Made by a program: the position numbers and the translations under genes. A stretch of 64,000 bases of DNA from Sporichthya polymorpha DSM 43042. Its GTDB lineage: Bacteria > Actinomycetota > Actinomycetes > Sporichthyales > Sporichthyaceae. Below the pieces are notes generated by a model. That model did not search any database. It was given only the letters and a program-made list of their open reading frames with translations, and was not told the DNA's origin. Numbering within the stretch: the first letter of the stretch is position 1; each line of letters begins with the position of its first letter. Location: positions 4,005,057 to 4,069,056 of the forward strand of contig NZ_KB913029.1 of NCBI RefSeq assembly GCF_000384115.1. Direction: 5' to 3'. Shown here one piece after another: positions 50,780 to 59,192 of this stretch.

Positions 50780-51307
50780 ATGGCCATCTACGCACTCGGC
50801 GACCTGACGCCGCAGATCGACCCGTCGGCGTACGTCGCGCCCGAGGCGGTGGTGATCGGCAACGTCGTTCTCGGCCCGGAGTCCTCGATCTGGCCGGGCG
50901 CCGTGCTGCGCGGCGACCACGGGCTGATCCAGATCGGCGCGAAGACGTCGATCCAGGACGGCTCCGTCGTCCACACGACCGACGAGTGGCCGACGATCGT
51001 CGGCGACGAGTGCGTGGTCGGGCACATCGTCCATCTCGAGGGCTGCCGCATCGGCAACCGCTGCTTGGTCGGGTCCGGTTCGATCGTGCTGAACCGCGCG
51101 GTCGTCGAGCCGGGGTCGATCGTGGGTGCCGCCGCCCTGGTGGCCGAGGACATGGTCGTGCCCAGCGGCCACATGGCGCTCGGCGTGCCGGCCAAGCTGC
51201 GGCCGCTGCCCGAGGGCAAGAACAACGGCGACTGGATCGACTACGCCGTCGACTTCTACGTCGACAACGGCGCCAACTTCGCCAAGAACCTGCGCCGCCT
51301 CGACTGA
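50780..51307 (+). CDS. Gamma-carbonic anhydrase-family protein
   Basis: The 175-residue protein is a left-handed beta-helix of hexapeptide repeats with the family's zinc histidines: D-H-G-L-I-Q-I-G in strand one, then C-V-V-G-H-I-V-H-L-E-G-C, and the usual N-terminal W-P-G-A-V-L-R-G-D. The hexapeptides V-I-G-N-V-V-L-G, I-G-A-K-T-S-I-Q-D-G follow. Proteins of this group include carbonic anhydrase and PaaY-like thioesterases that clear CoA-trapping ring products. I chose ATG 50780, nine bases after GGAGG; an upstream ATG at 50774 is too close. It is coupled to the amidohydrolase gene. Confidence 0.87.
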   Translation: MAIYALGDLTPQIDPSAYVAPEAVVIGNVVLGPESSIWPGAVLRGDHGLIQIGAKTSIQDGSVVHTTDEWPTIVGDECVVGHIVHLEGCRIGNRCLVGSGSIVLNRAVVEPGSIVGAAALVAEDMVVPSGHMALGVPAKLRPLPEGKNNGDWIDYAVDFYVDNGANFAKNLRRLD

Positions 51308-51346
51308 CGCACCCTCAGCGACCACTCGCGCGAAAGGACCGCCCCC

Positions 51347-51925
51347 ATGAGCGCCGCCCCGGTTGACCTCCACATCTCCTACGGTGTGCCTGCGTCCGAG
51401 CTCTCCGACGCCGAGCTCGAGCACCAGGGCAACCAGGCCCACGCCACCCGGCACTGGGTGTTCCTGCACGGGACGGCGGAGCAGTTCCGTCGGCACACCG
51501 AGCGGATGCTCGAGCTCGAGCAGGAGTACCTGCGCCGCCACCCGAAGCGGACGTGGCAGGGGACCGGCGGCGCCGACGGCGACCAGCTGGATCTGGCGGA
51601 GCTGGACGTCCTCGCGCAGGTCCGTTTCCTGACCCGTACGTACGCGACGGCGGTCGAGTCCCTGCTCGCCCGCGTGCCGCAGCCCGAGCACCCGCCGGCG
51701 GAGGCGCCGAACGTCCAGGAGCGGGCCCGCGAGCTGCTCCGCCGCTACGCCACCGCCCCGGACGGTCGGCTGCACAAGCTGGAGGCCCACCAGGCCGCCC
51801 GGGAGATCGGACTCCCGCCCGCCGCGGTCGCCGACCTCTACCGGGCCGACCCGCCGCTGCTCGTCACCGTCGGCGAGTACCGCCAGATCACAGCCGCCGG
51901 CCGCGCCCGGATCGAGTACGCGTAG
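51347..51925 (+). CDS. Small conserved protein, DUF6158-like N-terminus
   Basis: The 192-residue protein begins with D-L-H-I-S-Y-G-V-P-A-S-E-L-S-D-A-E-L-E, H-A-T-R-H-W-V-F-L-H-G and L-E-Q-E-Y-L-R-R-H-P-K-R, a helical module that I know as DUF6158 from actinobacteria. The second half is another helical part with no known family (E-R-A-R-E-L-L-R-R-Y-A-T-A-P). GCGCGAAAGG precedes the ATG. It trails the amidohydrolase/carbonic anhydrase pair by 39 bases on the same strand and may be the last gene of the box operon. Function unknown. Confidence 0.7.
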   Translation: MSAAPVDLHISYGVPASELSDAELEHQGNQAHATRHWVFLHGTAEQFRRHTERMLELEQEYLRRHPKRTWQGTGGADGDQLDLAELDVLAQVRFLTRTYATAVESLLARVPQPEHPPAEAPNVQERARELLRRYATAPDGRLHKLEAHQAAREIGLPPAAVADLYRADPPLLVTVGEYRQITAAGRARIEYA

Positions 51926-51936
51926 CCCGCATCCGG

Positions 51937-51970
51937 TGGAGATGTCATCTCCATGGAGATGACATCTCCA
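51937..51970 (+). promoter_or_regulatory. 34-bp perfect palindrome of two 15-bp palindromic sites
   Basis: GGAGATGTCATCTCC and GGAGATGACATCTCC lie side by side, separated by AT, so that the whole is its own complement and each half is nearly so. It ends 31 bases before the MFS exporter start. Two equal sites in series are typical of a cooperative dimeric repressor, but the same structure could terminate the preceding gene (stop 51925). Confidence 0.65.
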
Positions 51971-52001
51971 ACGAGCGGGCAAGGTTACGGCTGGGGCGGG
52001 T

Positions 52002-53672
52002 GTGACTGTCCCCGCCGGGTACTACCGTGCGGTGGTGCGTAAGTGGCTGCCCCTGCTGACGGTGTGTCTGGGCACGTTCATGCTGCTCATCGACGTCACC
52101 GTCGTGAACGTCGCGCTGCCGGACATGGTCGGGGACCTCGACGCGTCCTTCACCTCGCTGCAGTGGGTCGTCGACGCCTACGCGCTGACCCTCGCGGCGC
52201 TGGTGCTGGGCACCGGGTCGATCGCGGACCTCATCGGCCACCGGCGGATGTACATCTGGGGCCTGACGCTGTTCGCGGTCTCGTCGCTGGTGTGCGGGCT
52301 CGCGCCGAACGTCGAGACGCTGATCGCCGCGCGGGCCGTGCAGGGCCTCGGCGGCGCGGCGATGTTCGCGACCACGTTCGCGCTGATCAACAGCAACTAC
52401 TCCGGCCGGGACCGCGGCACGGCCTTCGGCATGTGGGGCGCGGTCGCCGGCGCGGCCGCGGCGGTCGGGCCGATCGTCGGCGGCGTCCTCACCGAGGGCG
52501 TCTCCTGGCGCTGGATCTTCTTCGTCAACATCCCACTCAGTGCGGTCGCGATCGTCCTGTGCCTGACGCGGCTCTCCGACGCGACCGAGCGCCGGCAGGC
52601 CGGGGTGGACGTCCCCGGCATCGTCACCTTCACGGCGTGCATCTCGGCGCTGGTGTACGCGCTGATCCGCGCCAACGAGCACAGCTGGTCGGACGCGCTG
52701 GTGTGGTGGCTGCTGGCCGCCGCGGCGGTGCTGCTCGTCGTCTTCGTCCTGGTCGAGCGCGCCTCCCCGAGCGCGATGCTCGACCTCGCCCTGTTCCGGC
52801 GGGCCTCGTTCGTCGGGATCATGATCTGCGCGCTGCTGCTGACGTTCAGCGCGTTCTCGGCCTTCACCTACACCTCGATCTGGCTGCAGTCCGTCCTCGG
52901 GCTGAGCCCGATCGAGGCCGGTCTGACCAGCCTGCCGATGTCGGCGATGGCCTTCGGCGTCTCGGCGATCTTCGGCCGATTCCTGCACGGGCGGCGGGTC
53001 GGGCTGGCGATCGCCTACGGGCTGCTGTTCATCGGTGGCGGCGGCATCGTCGGCGCACTGATGGTCCACGGCGACGCGGGCTGGGAGGCGCTGATCCCGG
53101 GCTACTTCGTCATCGGTGTCGGCGTCGGGCTCGCGACCCCGACGGTCGGGTCGGCCGCGATGGCGGCGGTGCCGCTGCAGCGCGGCGGTATGGCCGGCGG
53201 TGCCGTCAACACCGCCCGGCAGCTCGGCTTCGCCCTCGGCATCGCGGCCCTGGGGTCGGTCTTCTCGGCCCGGGCCGCGGAGGTGTTCCGGGACCTGGGG
53301 GTCGGCAGCGTCGACACCGGCGAGGCCGGCCGCGCGGTCGCGGGTGGCCGCTCGGGTGAACTCCTCGCCGCCGACCCGATGCTGTCCGACGCCGTCCACG
53401 CCGCCGCGGTCGAGGGCGTCCAGTGGACGCTCGGCGTCGCCGGCGTCATCGGGCTCGTGGCCGGCGTCCTCGCGTTGATCCTGATCCGCCCGGCGAAGGA
53501 CGGCCCGCCCGCCGGTCCGCCCGGCGGTCGACCCGCGGCCGCGGTGCCGGCCCCGGAGCCCCCGGCCCCGGCCCCGGGCGCGCCCCCGGAGCCGCGCCGC
53601 GTCGTCGGCGGGATGCGCCCGGCCGAGCCGGTGCCCGTCGGGCAGTTCCACCGCGCCTCCGACGGCGACTGA
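52002..53672 (+). CDS. MFS drug exporter, DHA2 (EmrB/QacA) type with long tail
   Basis: The 556-residue protein has 14 predicted membrane helices and the family motifs L-L-I-D-V-T-V-V-N-V-A-L-P (motif D1), S-I-A-D-L-I-G-H-R-R (motif A), Q-G-L-G-G-A-A and G-P-I-V-G-G-V-L-T (motif C). It should export drugs or toxic metabolites using protons. The last 60 residues are an unusual Pro/Ala-rich cytoplasmic tail. GTG at 52002 and GTG at 52035 are both possible starts. The palindromic operator upstream suggests induction by its substrate; no regulator gene is adjacent. Confidence 0.9.
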   Translation: MTVPAGYYRAVVRKWLPLLTVCLGTFMLLIDVTVVNVALPDMVGDLDASFTSLQWVVDAYALTLAALVLGTGSIADLIGHRRMYIWGLTLFAVSSLVCGLAPNVETLIAARAVQGLGGAAMFATTFALINSNYSGRDRGTAFGMWGAVAGAAAAVGPIVGGVLTEGVSWRWIFFVNIPLSAVAIVLCLTRLSDATERRQAGVDVPGIVTFTACISALVYALIRANEHSWSDALVWWLLAAAAVLLVVFVLVERASPSAMLDLALFRRASFVGIMICALLLTFSAFSAFTYTSIWLQSVLGLSPIEAGLTSLPMSAMAFGVSAIFGRFLHGRRVGLAIAYGLLFIGGGGIVGALMVHGDAGWEALIPGYFVIGVGVGLATPTVGSAAMAAVPLQRGGMAGGAVNTARQLGFALGIAALGSVFSARAAEVFRDLGVGSVDTGEAGRAVAGGRSGELLAADPMLSDAVHAAAVEGVQWTLGVAGVIGLVAGVLALILIRPAKDGPPAGPPGGRPAAAVPAPEPPAPAPGAPPEPRRVVGGMRPAEPVPVGQFHRASDGD

Positions 53673-53759
53673 CCCCGCGGCGGGGCAGCACGTCCCCGTC
53701 CGCCCCGTGAGTCATACTCGGCCCCGCGGCGGCCCGGACGCAGGCGGCGAGGAGGCACG

Positions 53760-55148
53760 GTGAGCGACCCGGAGCGGAGCGCGGCGGACGAACGCCGGGC
53801 CCGCCGGGAACGGCGTGCCCGGGAGCAGCTCGCGCATCCCGCGCGGCTCATCGCCGTCGGTTTCGGTCTCGCGGTGTTCACCGGCACCGTGCTGCTGTCC
53901 ATCCCGTTCGCGACGGAGCGCGGCGAACGCGCCTCGTTCGTCGACGCGCTGTTCACCGGGACTTCGAGCGTGTGCGTCACCGGCCTCGCGATCGTCGACA
54001 CCGGCGGCGAGTGGTCGACCTTCGGCGAGGTCGTGATCATGCTGCTGATGCAGGTCGGCGGCCTCGGCATCATGACGCTGGCGACGATCGTCGCGATGAT
54101 CCTGTCCCGGCGGCTCGGGCTGCGGGCCCGTCTCCTGGTCCAGGCCGAGACCCGCACCTTGCGGCTGCAGGACGTACGCGTCGTCCTGCGGGGGATCATC
54201 CTCTACAGCCTGTGCGTCGAGGTCGTCGTGACGGCGATTCTGACGGTCCGTTTTGCGACGCACTACGACATGTCGTGGGGGCGGGCCGCGTACGACGGGC
54301 TGTTCCACGCGATCTCGGCCTTCAACAGCGGTGGCCTGTCGCTCTACAGCGACGGCATGTCGCGGTTCGTGCGCGACCCGATCGTGAGTCTGACGGTCAG
54401 TCTGGCCGTCCTGCTCGGCAGTCTCGGCTACCTCGTCTTCTTCGAGCTGCGCCGGAACTGGAGGCGGCCCCGCGAGTGGTCGGTCTTCACTCAGCTCACC
54501 CTCGGTGTGACCGCCGTGCTCGTCGTCCTCGGCACCACGCTGCTCACGGTCGCGGAGTGGAAGAATCCGCGCACCTTCGGCCCGCTCGACGTCCCTGACA
54601 AGCTGATCGCCGGGTTCTTCGCCTCGGTGATGCCGCGCTCCGGAGGGCTGAACAGCGTCGACATCGGCGGGATGAGCGACGAGAGCCTGCTCGTCCAGAC
54701 CGCGCTGATGTTCATCGGCGGCGGCAGCGCGAGTACCGCCGGTGGCATCAAGGTCACGACGTTCGGTCTGCTCGCGTTCGTCATCTGGGCCGAGATGCGC
54801 GGCGAGGCGAAGGTGGTCATCGGCCGCCGGGCGATCCCGGAGGCGAACCAGCGTCAGGCGCTCGCCGTCGCCCTGCTGGGGATCGGGCTCGTGATGACCG
54901 GGACGCTCGTCCTGCTCGGCCTGAGCGACTACCCGCTCGACCGTGTGCTGTTCGAGGCGACGTCCGCCTTCGGTACCGTCGGGCTCTCGACCGGGATCAC
55001 GCCCGACCTCGACCGGGCCGCGCAACTGGTTCTGGTCGCGCTGATGTTCGTCGGCCGCATCGGGCCGTTGACGCTGGCGTCCGCGCTGGCGTTGCGGGAG
55101 CGCGACCGCCGGTACGAGTACCCCGAGGAGAGGACGATCGTTGGGTGA
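53760..55148 (+). CDS. trkH: TrkH/KtrB-family potassium transporter subunit
   Basis: The 462-residue membrane protein has the four pore-loop repeats of the family, seen as T-S-S-V-C-V-T-G-L (first selectivity filter), S-A-F-N-S-G-G-L, V-M-P-R-S-G-G-L-N-S and S-A-F-G-T-V-G-L-S-T-G, each with the conserved glycine. Two transmembrane helices flank each loop. It imports K+ with Na+ or H+. Its stop overlaps the TTG start of the trkA-type gene by eight bases, so the two form one unit. GTG at 53760 has GGAGG five bases upstream. Confidence 0.92.
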   Translation: MSDPERSAADERRARRERRAREQLAHPARLIAVGFGLAVFTGTVLLSIPFATERGERASFVDALFTGTSSVCVTGLAIVDTGGEWSTFGEVVIMLLMQVGGLGIMTLATIVAMILSRRLGLRARLLVQAETRTLRLQDVRVVLRGIILYSLCVEVVVTAILTVRFATHYDMSWGRAAYDGLFHAISAFNSGGLSLYSDGMSRFVRDPIVSLTVSLAVLLGSLGYLVFFELRRNWRRPREWSVFTQLTLGVTAVLVVLGTTLLTVAEWKNPRTFGPLDVPDKLIAGFFASVMPRSGGLNSVDIGGMSDESLLVQTALMFIGGGSASTAGGIKVTTFGLLAFVIWAEMRGEAKVVIGRRAIPEANQRQALAVALLGIGLVMTGTLVLLGLSDYPLDRVLFEATSAFGTVGLSTGITPDLDRAAQLVLVALMFVGRIGPLTLASALALRERDRRYEYPEERTIVG

Positions 55149-55812
55149 CCGACGCAAGGACGCGGTGGTGGTCGTCGGCCTCGGCCGGTTCGGCGGCGCA
55201 CTCGCGCTCGAACTGGTGCGCGAGGGTACCGAGGTCCTCGCCATCGACAGCCGCCGAGACATCGTCCAGCGCATGGCGGGCCGGCTCACGCACGTCGTCG
55301 CCGCGGACTCCACCGATCTCGAGGCGCTCCGCGAGCTCGGCGTGCAGGAGTTCCGCCGCGCCGTCGTCGCGATCGGCAGCGACATGGAGGCGAGCATCCT
55401 CACGACGTCCCTGCTGGTCGAGCTCGGCATCCCCGACATCTGGGCCAAGGCGATGACCGGTCAGCACGGGAAGATCCTCGAGCGCGTCGGAGCCCACCAC
55501 GTCGTCTTCCCCGAGCACGAGATGGGCCAGCGCGTCGCCCACACCGTCCAGGGCACGATGCTCGACTACATCGAGATGGACGCGGACTTCGCGATGATCA
55601 AGATGGTCGCGCCCAAGTCCCTCGTCGGGATTCCGCTGAACGCCTCCCCGCTGCGGAAGAAGTACCGGCTGACGGTCGTCGCCGTGAAGCACGCCGGCGG
55701 GGACGAGGACTTCACCTACGCCACCGCCGAGACCGTCCTCCAGGCCGGCGACGTCATCTACGTCTTCGGTCGCACCGAGCAGATCGAGAAGTTCAACTCC
55801 GAGATCAGCTGA
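55141..55812 (+). CDS. trkA: TrkA/KtrA-type regulatory subunit of the potassium channel
   Basis: The 223-residue protein has an N-terminal RCK-N Rossmann domain (V-V-V-G-L-G-R-F-G-G-A-L-A, then L-A-I-D-S-R) and a C-terminal RCK-C domain (L-V-G-I-P-L-N-A-S-P-L-R-K-K-Y, V-L-Q-A-G-D-V-I-Y-V-F-G). It binds nucleotide and gates the TrkH/KtrB partner encoded immediately upstream. The TTG start at 55141 overlaps the end of that gene. Repeat copy 3 follows the stop after 40 bases. Confidence 0.92.
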   Translation: MGDRRKDAVVVVGLGRFGGALALELVREGTEVLAIDSRRDIVQRMAGRLTHVVAADSTDLEALRELGVQEFRRAVVAIGSDMEASILTTSLLVELGIPDIWAKAMTGQHGKILERVGAHHVVFPEHEMGQRVAHTVQGTMLDYIEMDADFAMIKMVAPKSLVGIPLNASPLRKKYRLTVVAVKHAGGDEDFTYATAETVLQAGDVIYVFGRTEQIEKFNSEIS

Positions 55813-55852
55813 CCCGTCCCGCCCCGCCCCGCCGGCGGTTGCCGCTGTGAAG

Positions 55853-55896
55853 AAAGGGTGACACCCCTTACTGCGCAGTAAGGGGTGTCACCCTTT
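55853..55896. terminator. Palindromic repeat copy 3 (intact 44-bp palindrome)
   Basis: The sequence is the same 44-mer as at 39926-39969: AAAGGGTGACACCCC, TTACTGCGCAGTAA, GGGGTGTCACCCTTT, followed by more T residues and GACAC. It lies between the convergent trkA and TetR genes, 11 bases before the end of the latter, and would terminate both. Confidence 0.9.
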
Positions 55897-55907
55897 TTTG
55901 ACACGAC

Positions 55908-56558
55908 TCAGCGGTCGGCGGGGGCCTGGGCGGGGGTGGCGAGGCGTTCGGCGACGCCCTCGGGGTCGGCGGCGGAGCGCTCCTGGCCGAGGAAGAGGTC
56001 GCGGATCCCCTCGACGAGCTGGTCGGCGTCGTCGTCGCCGGGGTCGACGAGGTGGAGCAGTCCGAACCCGACCGCGAGGGCGACGAACGCCCGGGACTGG
56101 CGCGGGTCGGCGGGGGCGCCGACGGCGGCGAGGCCCGCCTCGGTCGCCTGCTGGTAGGTCGCGAGCGCCTCGCGGGCGGGGCCGGCGAGCTCGGGGGAGC
56201 GCGGCGCGTTGACGAGCACCTCGTAGAACGCGAGGCGGTGCGGGACGTCGAGCTCCATCACCTTCGCGGCGTACCAGCCCGCGATGTCGCCGGGGGTGAG
56301 GACGCCGTGGAGCTCGCCGAGGTCCATCGACGCCATCTCCGCCGCGCGGCGCTGGACGAAGGTCTGCAACGCCTCGGCGACGAGTTCGCCGATCGAGGAG
56401 AAGTAGTAGCTCGCGGTGGCGAGCGGGACGCCCGCGGCCTCGGTGACCGTGCGGTGCGTCGTCCCGGCCAGCCCGTGCGTCCCGACGACCTCGACGGCGG
56501 CGTTCAGCAGCGCCTCGCGACGGGGCTGCGCCTTCCGGCGGGGCTGGAGGGGAGCCAT
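55908..56558 (-). CDS. TetR-family transcriptional regulator
   Basis: The 216-residue protein has a TetR helix-turn-helix at about residues 14-60 (R-E-A-L-L-N-A-A-V-E-V-V-G-T-H-G-L-A-G-T-T-H-R-T-V-T, A-T-A-S-Y-Y-F) and a helical ligand-binding part with an Ala/Gln-rich C-terminus. It is divergent from the lipase gene at 56664, and a perfect 14-base palindrome lies between, so this lipase and the regulator itself are likely targets. The ligand is unknown. The ATG at 56558 is the only start before the helix-turn-helix. Confidence 0.9.
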   Translation of the reverse strand: MAPLQPRRKAQPRREALLNAAVEVVGTHGLAGTTHRTVTEAAGVPLATASYYFSSIGELVAEALQTFVQRRAAEMASMDLGELHGVLTPGDIAGWYAAKVMELDVPHRLAFYEVLVNAPRSPELAGPAREALATYQQATEAGLAAVGAPADPRQSRAFVALAVGFGLLHLVDPGDDDADQLVEGIRDLFLGQERSAADPEGVAERLATPAQAPADR

Positions 56559-56583
56559 ACCGGGCAGTCTTGCACAAGTTTCT

Positions 56584-56597
56584 TGGAAGTTCTTCCA
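56584..56597 (+). promoter_or_regulatory. Palindromic operator candidate between TetR and lipase genes
   Basis: TGGAAG-TT-CTTCCA has perfect six-base arms and lies in the 105-base gap between the divergent genes, 26 bases from the regulator start. It is the probable binding site of the adjacent TetR protein. Confidence 0.6.
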
Positions 56598-56663
56598 GAT
56601 TTCCCTTCCGTCGGGCGCCCGAATGGTGCTTTCCTAGGGCCAGTTGACCGAAAGGGGCGTCCC

Positions 56664-57536
56664 GTGAAGCTCGTTCGCCGCGCAGCCGTCAGAGCCACCG
56701 CCGCCGCGTCCGCCACCGCCGCCCTGGTCGCCCTGGCCGTGGCCGGCCCGCTGGGTCTCGGCACCGCGGCGGCCGACGTGCCCCCGGACCACGCCCTGTT
56801 CCTCCCCGAACCCGCGCTGCGGGGGGCCAACGACTTCTCCTGCAAGCCCACGGCCGACAAGCCGAACCCGGTCGTCCTCGTCCACGGCTTCGGCGCGACG
56901 GCGAGCGAGAACTGGTACTTCTTCGCCCCGCACCTCGCGGCCCAGGGCTACTGCGTCTTCGCCAAGACCTACGGCCAGGACGCGCGCTACCCGAGCCGCG
57001 GCGGCGTGCAGCCGATGGAGCGCTCCGCCGCCGAGCTCGCCGCGTTCGTCGACGAGGTCTTGGCCGCCACCGGCGCGAAGAAGGTCGACATCGTCGGGCA
57101 CTCCGAGGGCGCGATCATGCCCCGCTGGTACCTGAAGTTCGGTGGCGGGAGCAAGAAGGTCGAGCACTTCGTCGGCTGGGCCGGCCCGAACCACGGCACC
57201 GACATCTGGGGCATCACCGAACTGCGCGCGCTGGTCCCGGGCTGGGACACCTACATGGGGGCGTACTGCGGCCCGTGCCCGCAGTTCATGCCGGGCTCGG
57301 ACTTTCTCACCAAGCTCAACGCCGGCGACGAGACGCCGGGCTCGACCCACTACACGGTCATCGTCACCAAGTACGACGAGATCGTGACGCCGTATCAGAC
57401 GAGCTTCCTCGAGGGCGCGGAGAACCTCGTCCTCCAGGAGGTCGACCCGATGAACTGGGCCGGCCACGCCTCGATGGCCGCCGATGCCCTCACCTTCGAC
57501 CTGACCCTCAAGGCCCTGCAGGCGCACGCCCATTGA
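56664..57536 (+). CDS. Secreted triacylglycerol lipase/esterase
   Basis: The 290-residue protein has a signal peptide (residues 1-38) and a lipase domain: oxyanion motif V-L-V-H-G-F-G-A, nucleophile elbow G-H-S-E-G-A at about residue 150, and acid and histidine expected in T-K-Y-D-E-I-V-T-P and N-W-A-G-H-A. The elbow has E in place of the common Q/L. Cysteines in the loops suggest two disulfides (for example C-G-P-C-P). It cleaves lipid or ester substrates outside the cell. GTG at 56664 has AAAGGGG upstream. Confidence 0.87.
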   Translation: MKLVRRAAVRATAAASATAALVALAVAGPLGLGTAAADVPPDHALFLPEPALRGANDFSCKPTADKPNPVVLVHGFGATASENWYFFAPHLAAQGYCVFAKTYGQDARYPSRGGVQPMERSAAELAAFVDEVLAATGAKKVDIVGHSEGAIMPRWYLKFGGGSKKVEHFVGWAGPNHGTDIWGITELRALVPGWDTYMGAYCGPCPQFMPGSDFLTKLNAGDETPGSTHYTVIVTKYDEIVTPYQTSFLEGAENLVLQEVDPMNWAGHASMAADALTFDLTLKALQAHAH

Positions 57537-57545
57537 GCCGAGAGC

Positions 57546-58511
57546 TCAGCGTGCGTAGGGGGCGAGCTCCGGTTCGGCGCTGACGTGCGGGGTGCCCGCG
57601 ATCGTCCCGGCGATCGCGGCCACCATCCGGGTGTAGTGGACGGCCATGAATTGCCGGTTCACGCCCGGCTGAGTGGGCTCGGTGCAGGCGGCGCGGTCGA
57701 AGCGGTCCACGCGGGCCGGGCCCGGGTGGTCGAGGGCGTCGAGCGCGAGCGCGTGCGAGACCGCGTCGTAGGTCCCGATCGCGAGGTGGTCGGAGAGATG
57801 GCCCGGGCACGCGTCGCTCAGCAGCACGTTCGCGATCTCGCCCTGACCCGTCGTCAGACGTGAGTTTTCCGGCGGGACGATGACGCCGTCGGTCGAGGTG
57901 TACAGCACCGTGTAGCTGATGCCCGACCACGTCTCCGGGCCGTCGTCGAGGACGCGGTTGAACTCCGAGCCCTCCCGCTGCTGCCAGATCGCGGGCGCGC
58001 AGTCCGGGTTGCACAGCACGTTCGCGGCCTGCGTCCCGTGGTTGGACGGCGCGAGCCCGATCAGGTCGTCGACCATGCGCCGGGTGTCGGGCCAGAACTT
58101 CAGCGCCCAGCGCCCGATCATCCCGCCCTGGCTGTGGCCGATCACCGAGATCTTCCCGCCGGTGCGCGCCCGCATCGTGCGGATCGCGAATACGACGTAC
58201 TCCGCGGCGACCTGGACGTCCGCCATCGCCTGCTCGGGCAGCTCGATCGAGCAGAACGCGCGCTTCTCGAGCAGGAACGCCTGCGTCCAGTTCCAGTCGA
58301 AGTTCAGCTCGGGGTTCAGCGTCGTGCCGGGGACGAGCAGCACCGGCGTCCGCCCGGCCTCGCCGCCGTTGCACTTCAGGGCGGCGATGAGCTTGCTCTT
58401 GTCGACCGACAGCGCGGGACCGGTGTCGGCCGGCACCGCCGCCGCCGGGGCCGGGAGCGCGCCCACGAGCAGCGCCGCGCTGAGCAGGCCCGCGGCCAGC
58501 GAGCGCCTCAT
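57546..58511 (-). CDS. Secreted lipase (CalB-like alpha/beta hydrolase)
   Basis: The 321-residue protein has a signal peptide (residues 1-25, ending A-P-A-A-A), L-L-V-P-G-T-T-L-N-P oxyanion region, and G-H-S-Q-G-G-M-I-G-R-W elbow at about residue 120, as in the Candida antarctica lipase B type; the acid and histidine lie in S-T-D-G-V-I-V and G-T-Y-D-A-V-S-H. Paired cysteines suggest disulfides. Its start overlaps the stop of the thioredoxin-like gene (ATGA). It is convergent with the other lipase at 9 bases. Confidence 0.87.
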   Translation of the reverse strand: MRRSLAAGLLSAALLVGALPAPAAAVPADTGPALSVDKSKLIAALKCNGGEAGRTPVLLVPGTTLNPELNFDWNWTQAFLLEKRAFCSIELPEQAMADVQVAAEYVVFAIRTMRARTGGKISVIGHSQGGMIGRWALKFWPDTRRMVDDLIGLAPSNHGTQAANVLCNPDCAPAIWQQREGSEFNRVLDDGPETWSGISYTVLYTSTDGVIVPPENSRLTTGQGEIANVLLSDACPGHLSDHLAIGTYDAVSHALALDALDHPGPARVDRFDRAACTEPTQPGVNRQFMAVHYTRMVAAIAGTIAGTPHVSAEPELAPYAR

Positions 58512-59074
58512 GCGGGGGAGTTCCCGGGCTTCCACTTGATGCCGCAGCCCGCGCTCGGCTGGTGCGGTTCGGGCACCGGCTGCCCGGCGAGAACGAGCTC
58601 GACGGCCTCGCGCAGGGTGTCGCCGGTGACGGGTCCACCGGTGCTCGGGCGGGACTCGTCGAACTGCCCGCGCCACGCGAGCCGGCGGTCGGCGTCGAAG
58701 AGGAAGAAGTCCGGCGTGCACGCGGCGCGGTAGGCCTTCGCGACCTCCTGGGTCGCGTCGATCAGGTACGGGAACGTGAACCCCGCGCGCGCGACCTGCT
58801 CAGCCAGGCCCTCGGGCCCGTCGTCGGGGTACGCGTCGGTGTCGTTGCTGCAGATGCCGACGCTCGCCAGCCCCTGGTCCGCGAGCTTGTCGAGCAGCGG
58901 CCCGAGGGTGCTCTCGACGTGCTTCACGTACGGGCAGTGGTTGCACAGGAACGCCACGAGCAGCGCCGGGGCGGCGGCGAAGTCGCCGAGCGAGACCGTG
59001 CGCCCGTCGAGCGCGGGCAGGGAGAAGTCGGACGCCGGCGTACCGAGCGGGACCATGTGGGACGGGATGGGCAT
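58508..59074 (-). CDS. Thioredoxin-like (AhpC/TSA-type) protein
   Basis: The 188-residue protein has the thioredoxin-fold order F-S-L-P-A-L-D-G-R-T-V-S-L, then F-L-C-N-H-C-P-Y-V-K-H with a C-x-x-C pair at about residues 42-45, and A-C-T-P-D-F-F-L-F-D. This group is annotated as thioredoxin-family proteins acting in thiol reduction or peroxide defence. ATG at 59074 is the start. It lies upstream of and overlaps the lipase gene, so it may help fold or protect the secreted lipase (inference). It is divergent from the Rieske gene. Confidence 0.85.
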   Translation of the reverse strand: MPIPSHMVPLGTPASDFSLPALDGRTVSLGDFAAAPALLVAFLCNHCPYVKHVESTLGPLLDKLADQGLASVGICSNDTDAYPDDGPEGLAEQVARAGFTFPYLIDATQEVAKAYRAACTPDFFLFDADRRLAWRGQFDESRPSTGGPVTGDTLREAVELVLAGQPVPEPHQPSAGCGIKWKPGNSPA

Positions 59075-59133
59075 GTCCGCATCATCGCCGATCCGGGGCG
59101 CAGGGCAAGGGATCCGGGTCGACCCGTTGCCCG

Positions 59134-59152
59134 CTATGTGAATCTCACCTAG
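59134..59152 (+). promoter_or_regulatory. Imperfect palindrome resembling an iron box
   Basis: CTATGTGAATCTCACCTAG has arms CTA-x-GTGA and TCAC-x-TAG and shares CTCACCTA with the iron box at 5521, agreeing at 12 of 19 places. It lies between the divergent thioredoxin-like and Rieske genes. It may bind an iron regulator or another repressor; the resemblance is partial. Confidence 0.35.
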
Positions 59153-59192
59153 CCTGGAGAGCGTCGCCACCCGCCCGGCGGAGGAGCCTGCA

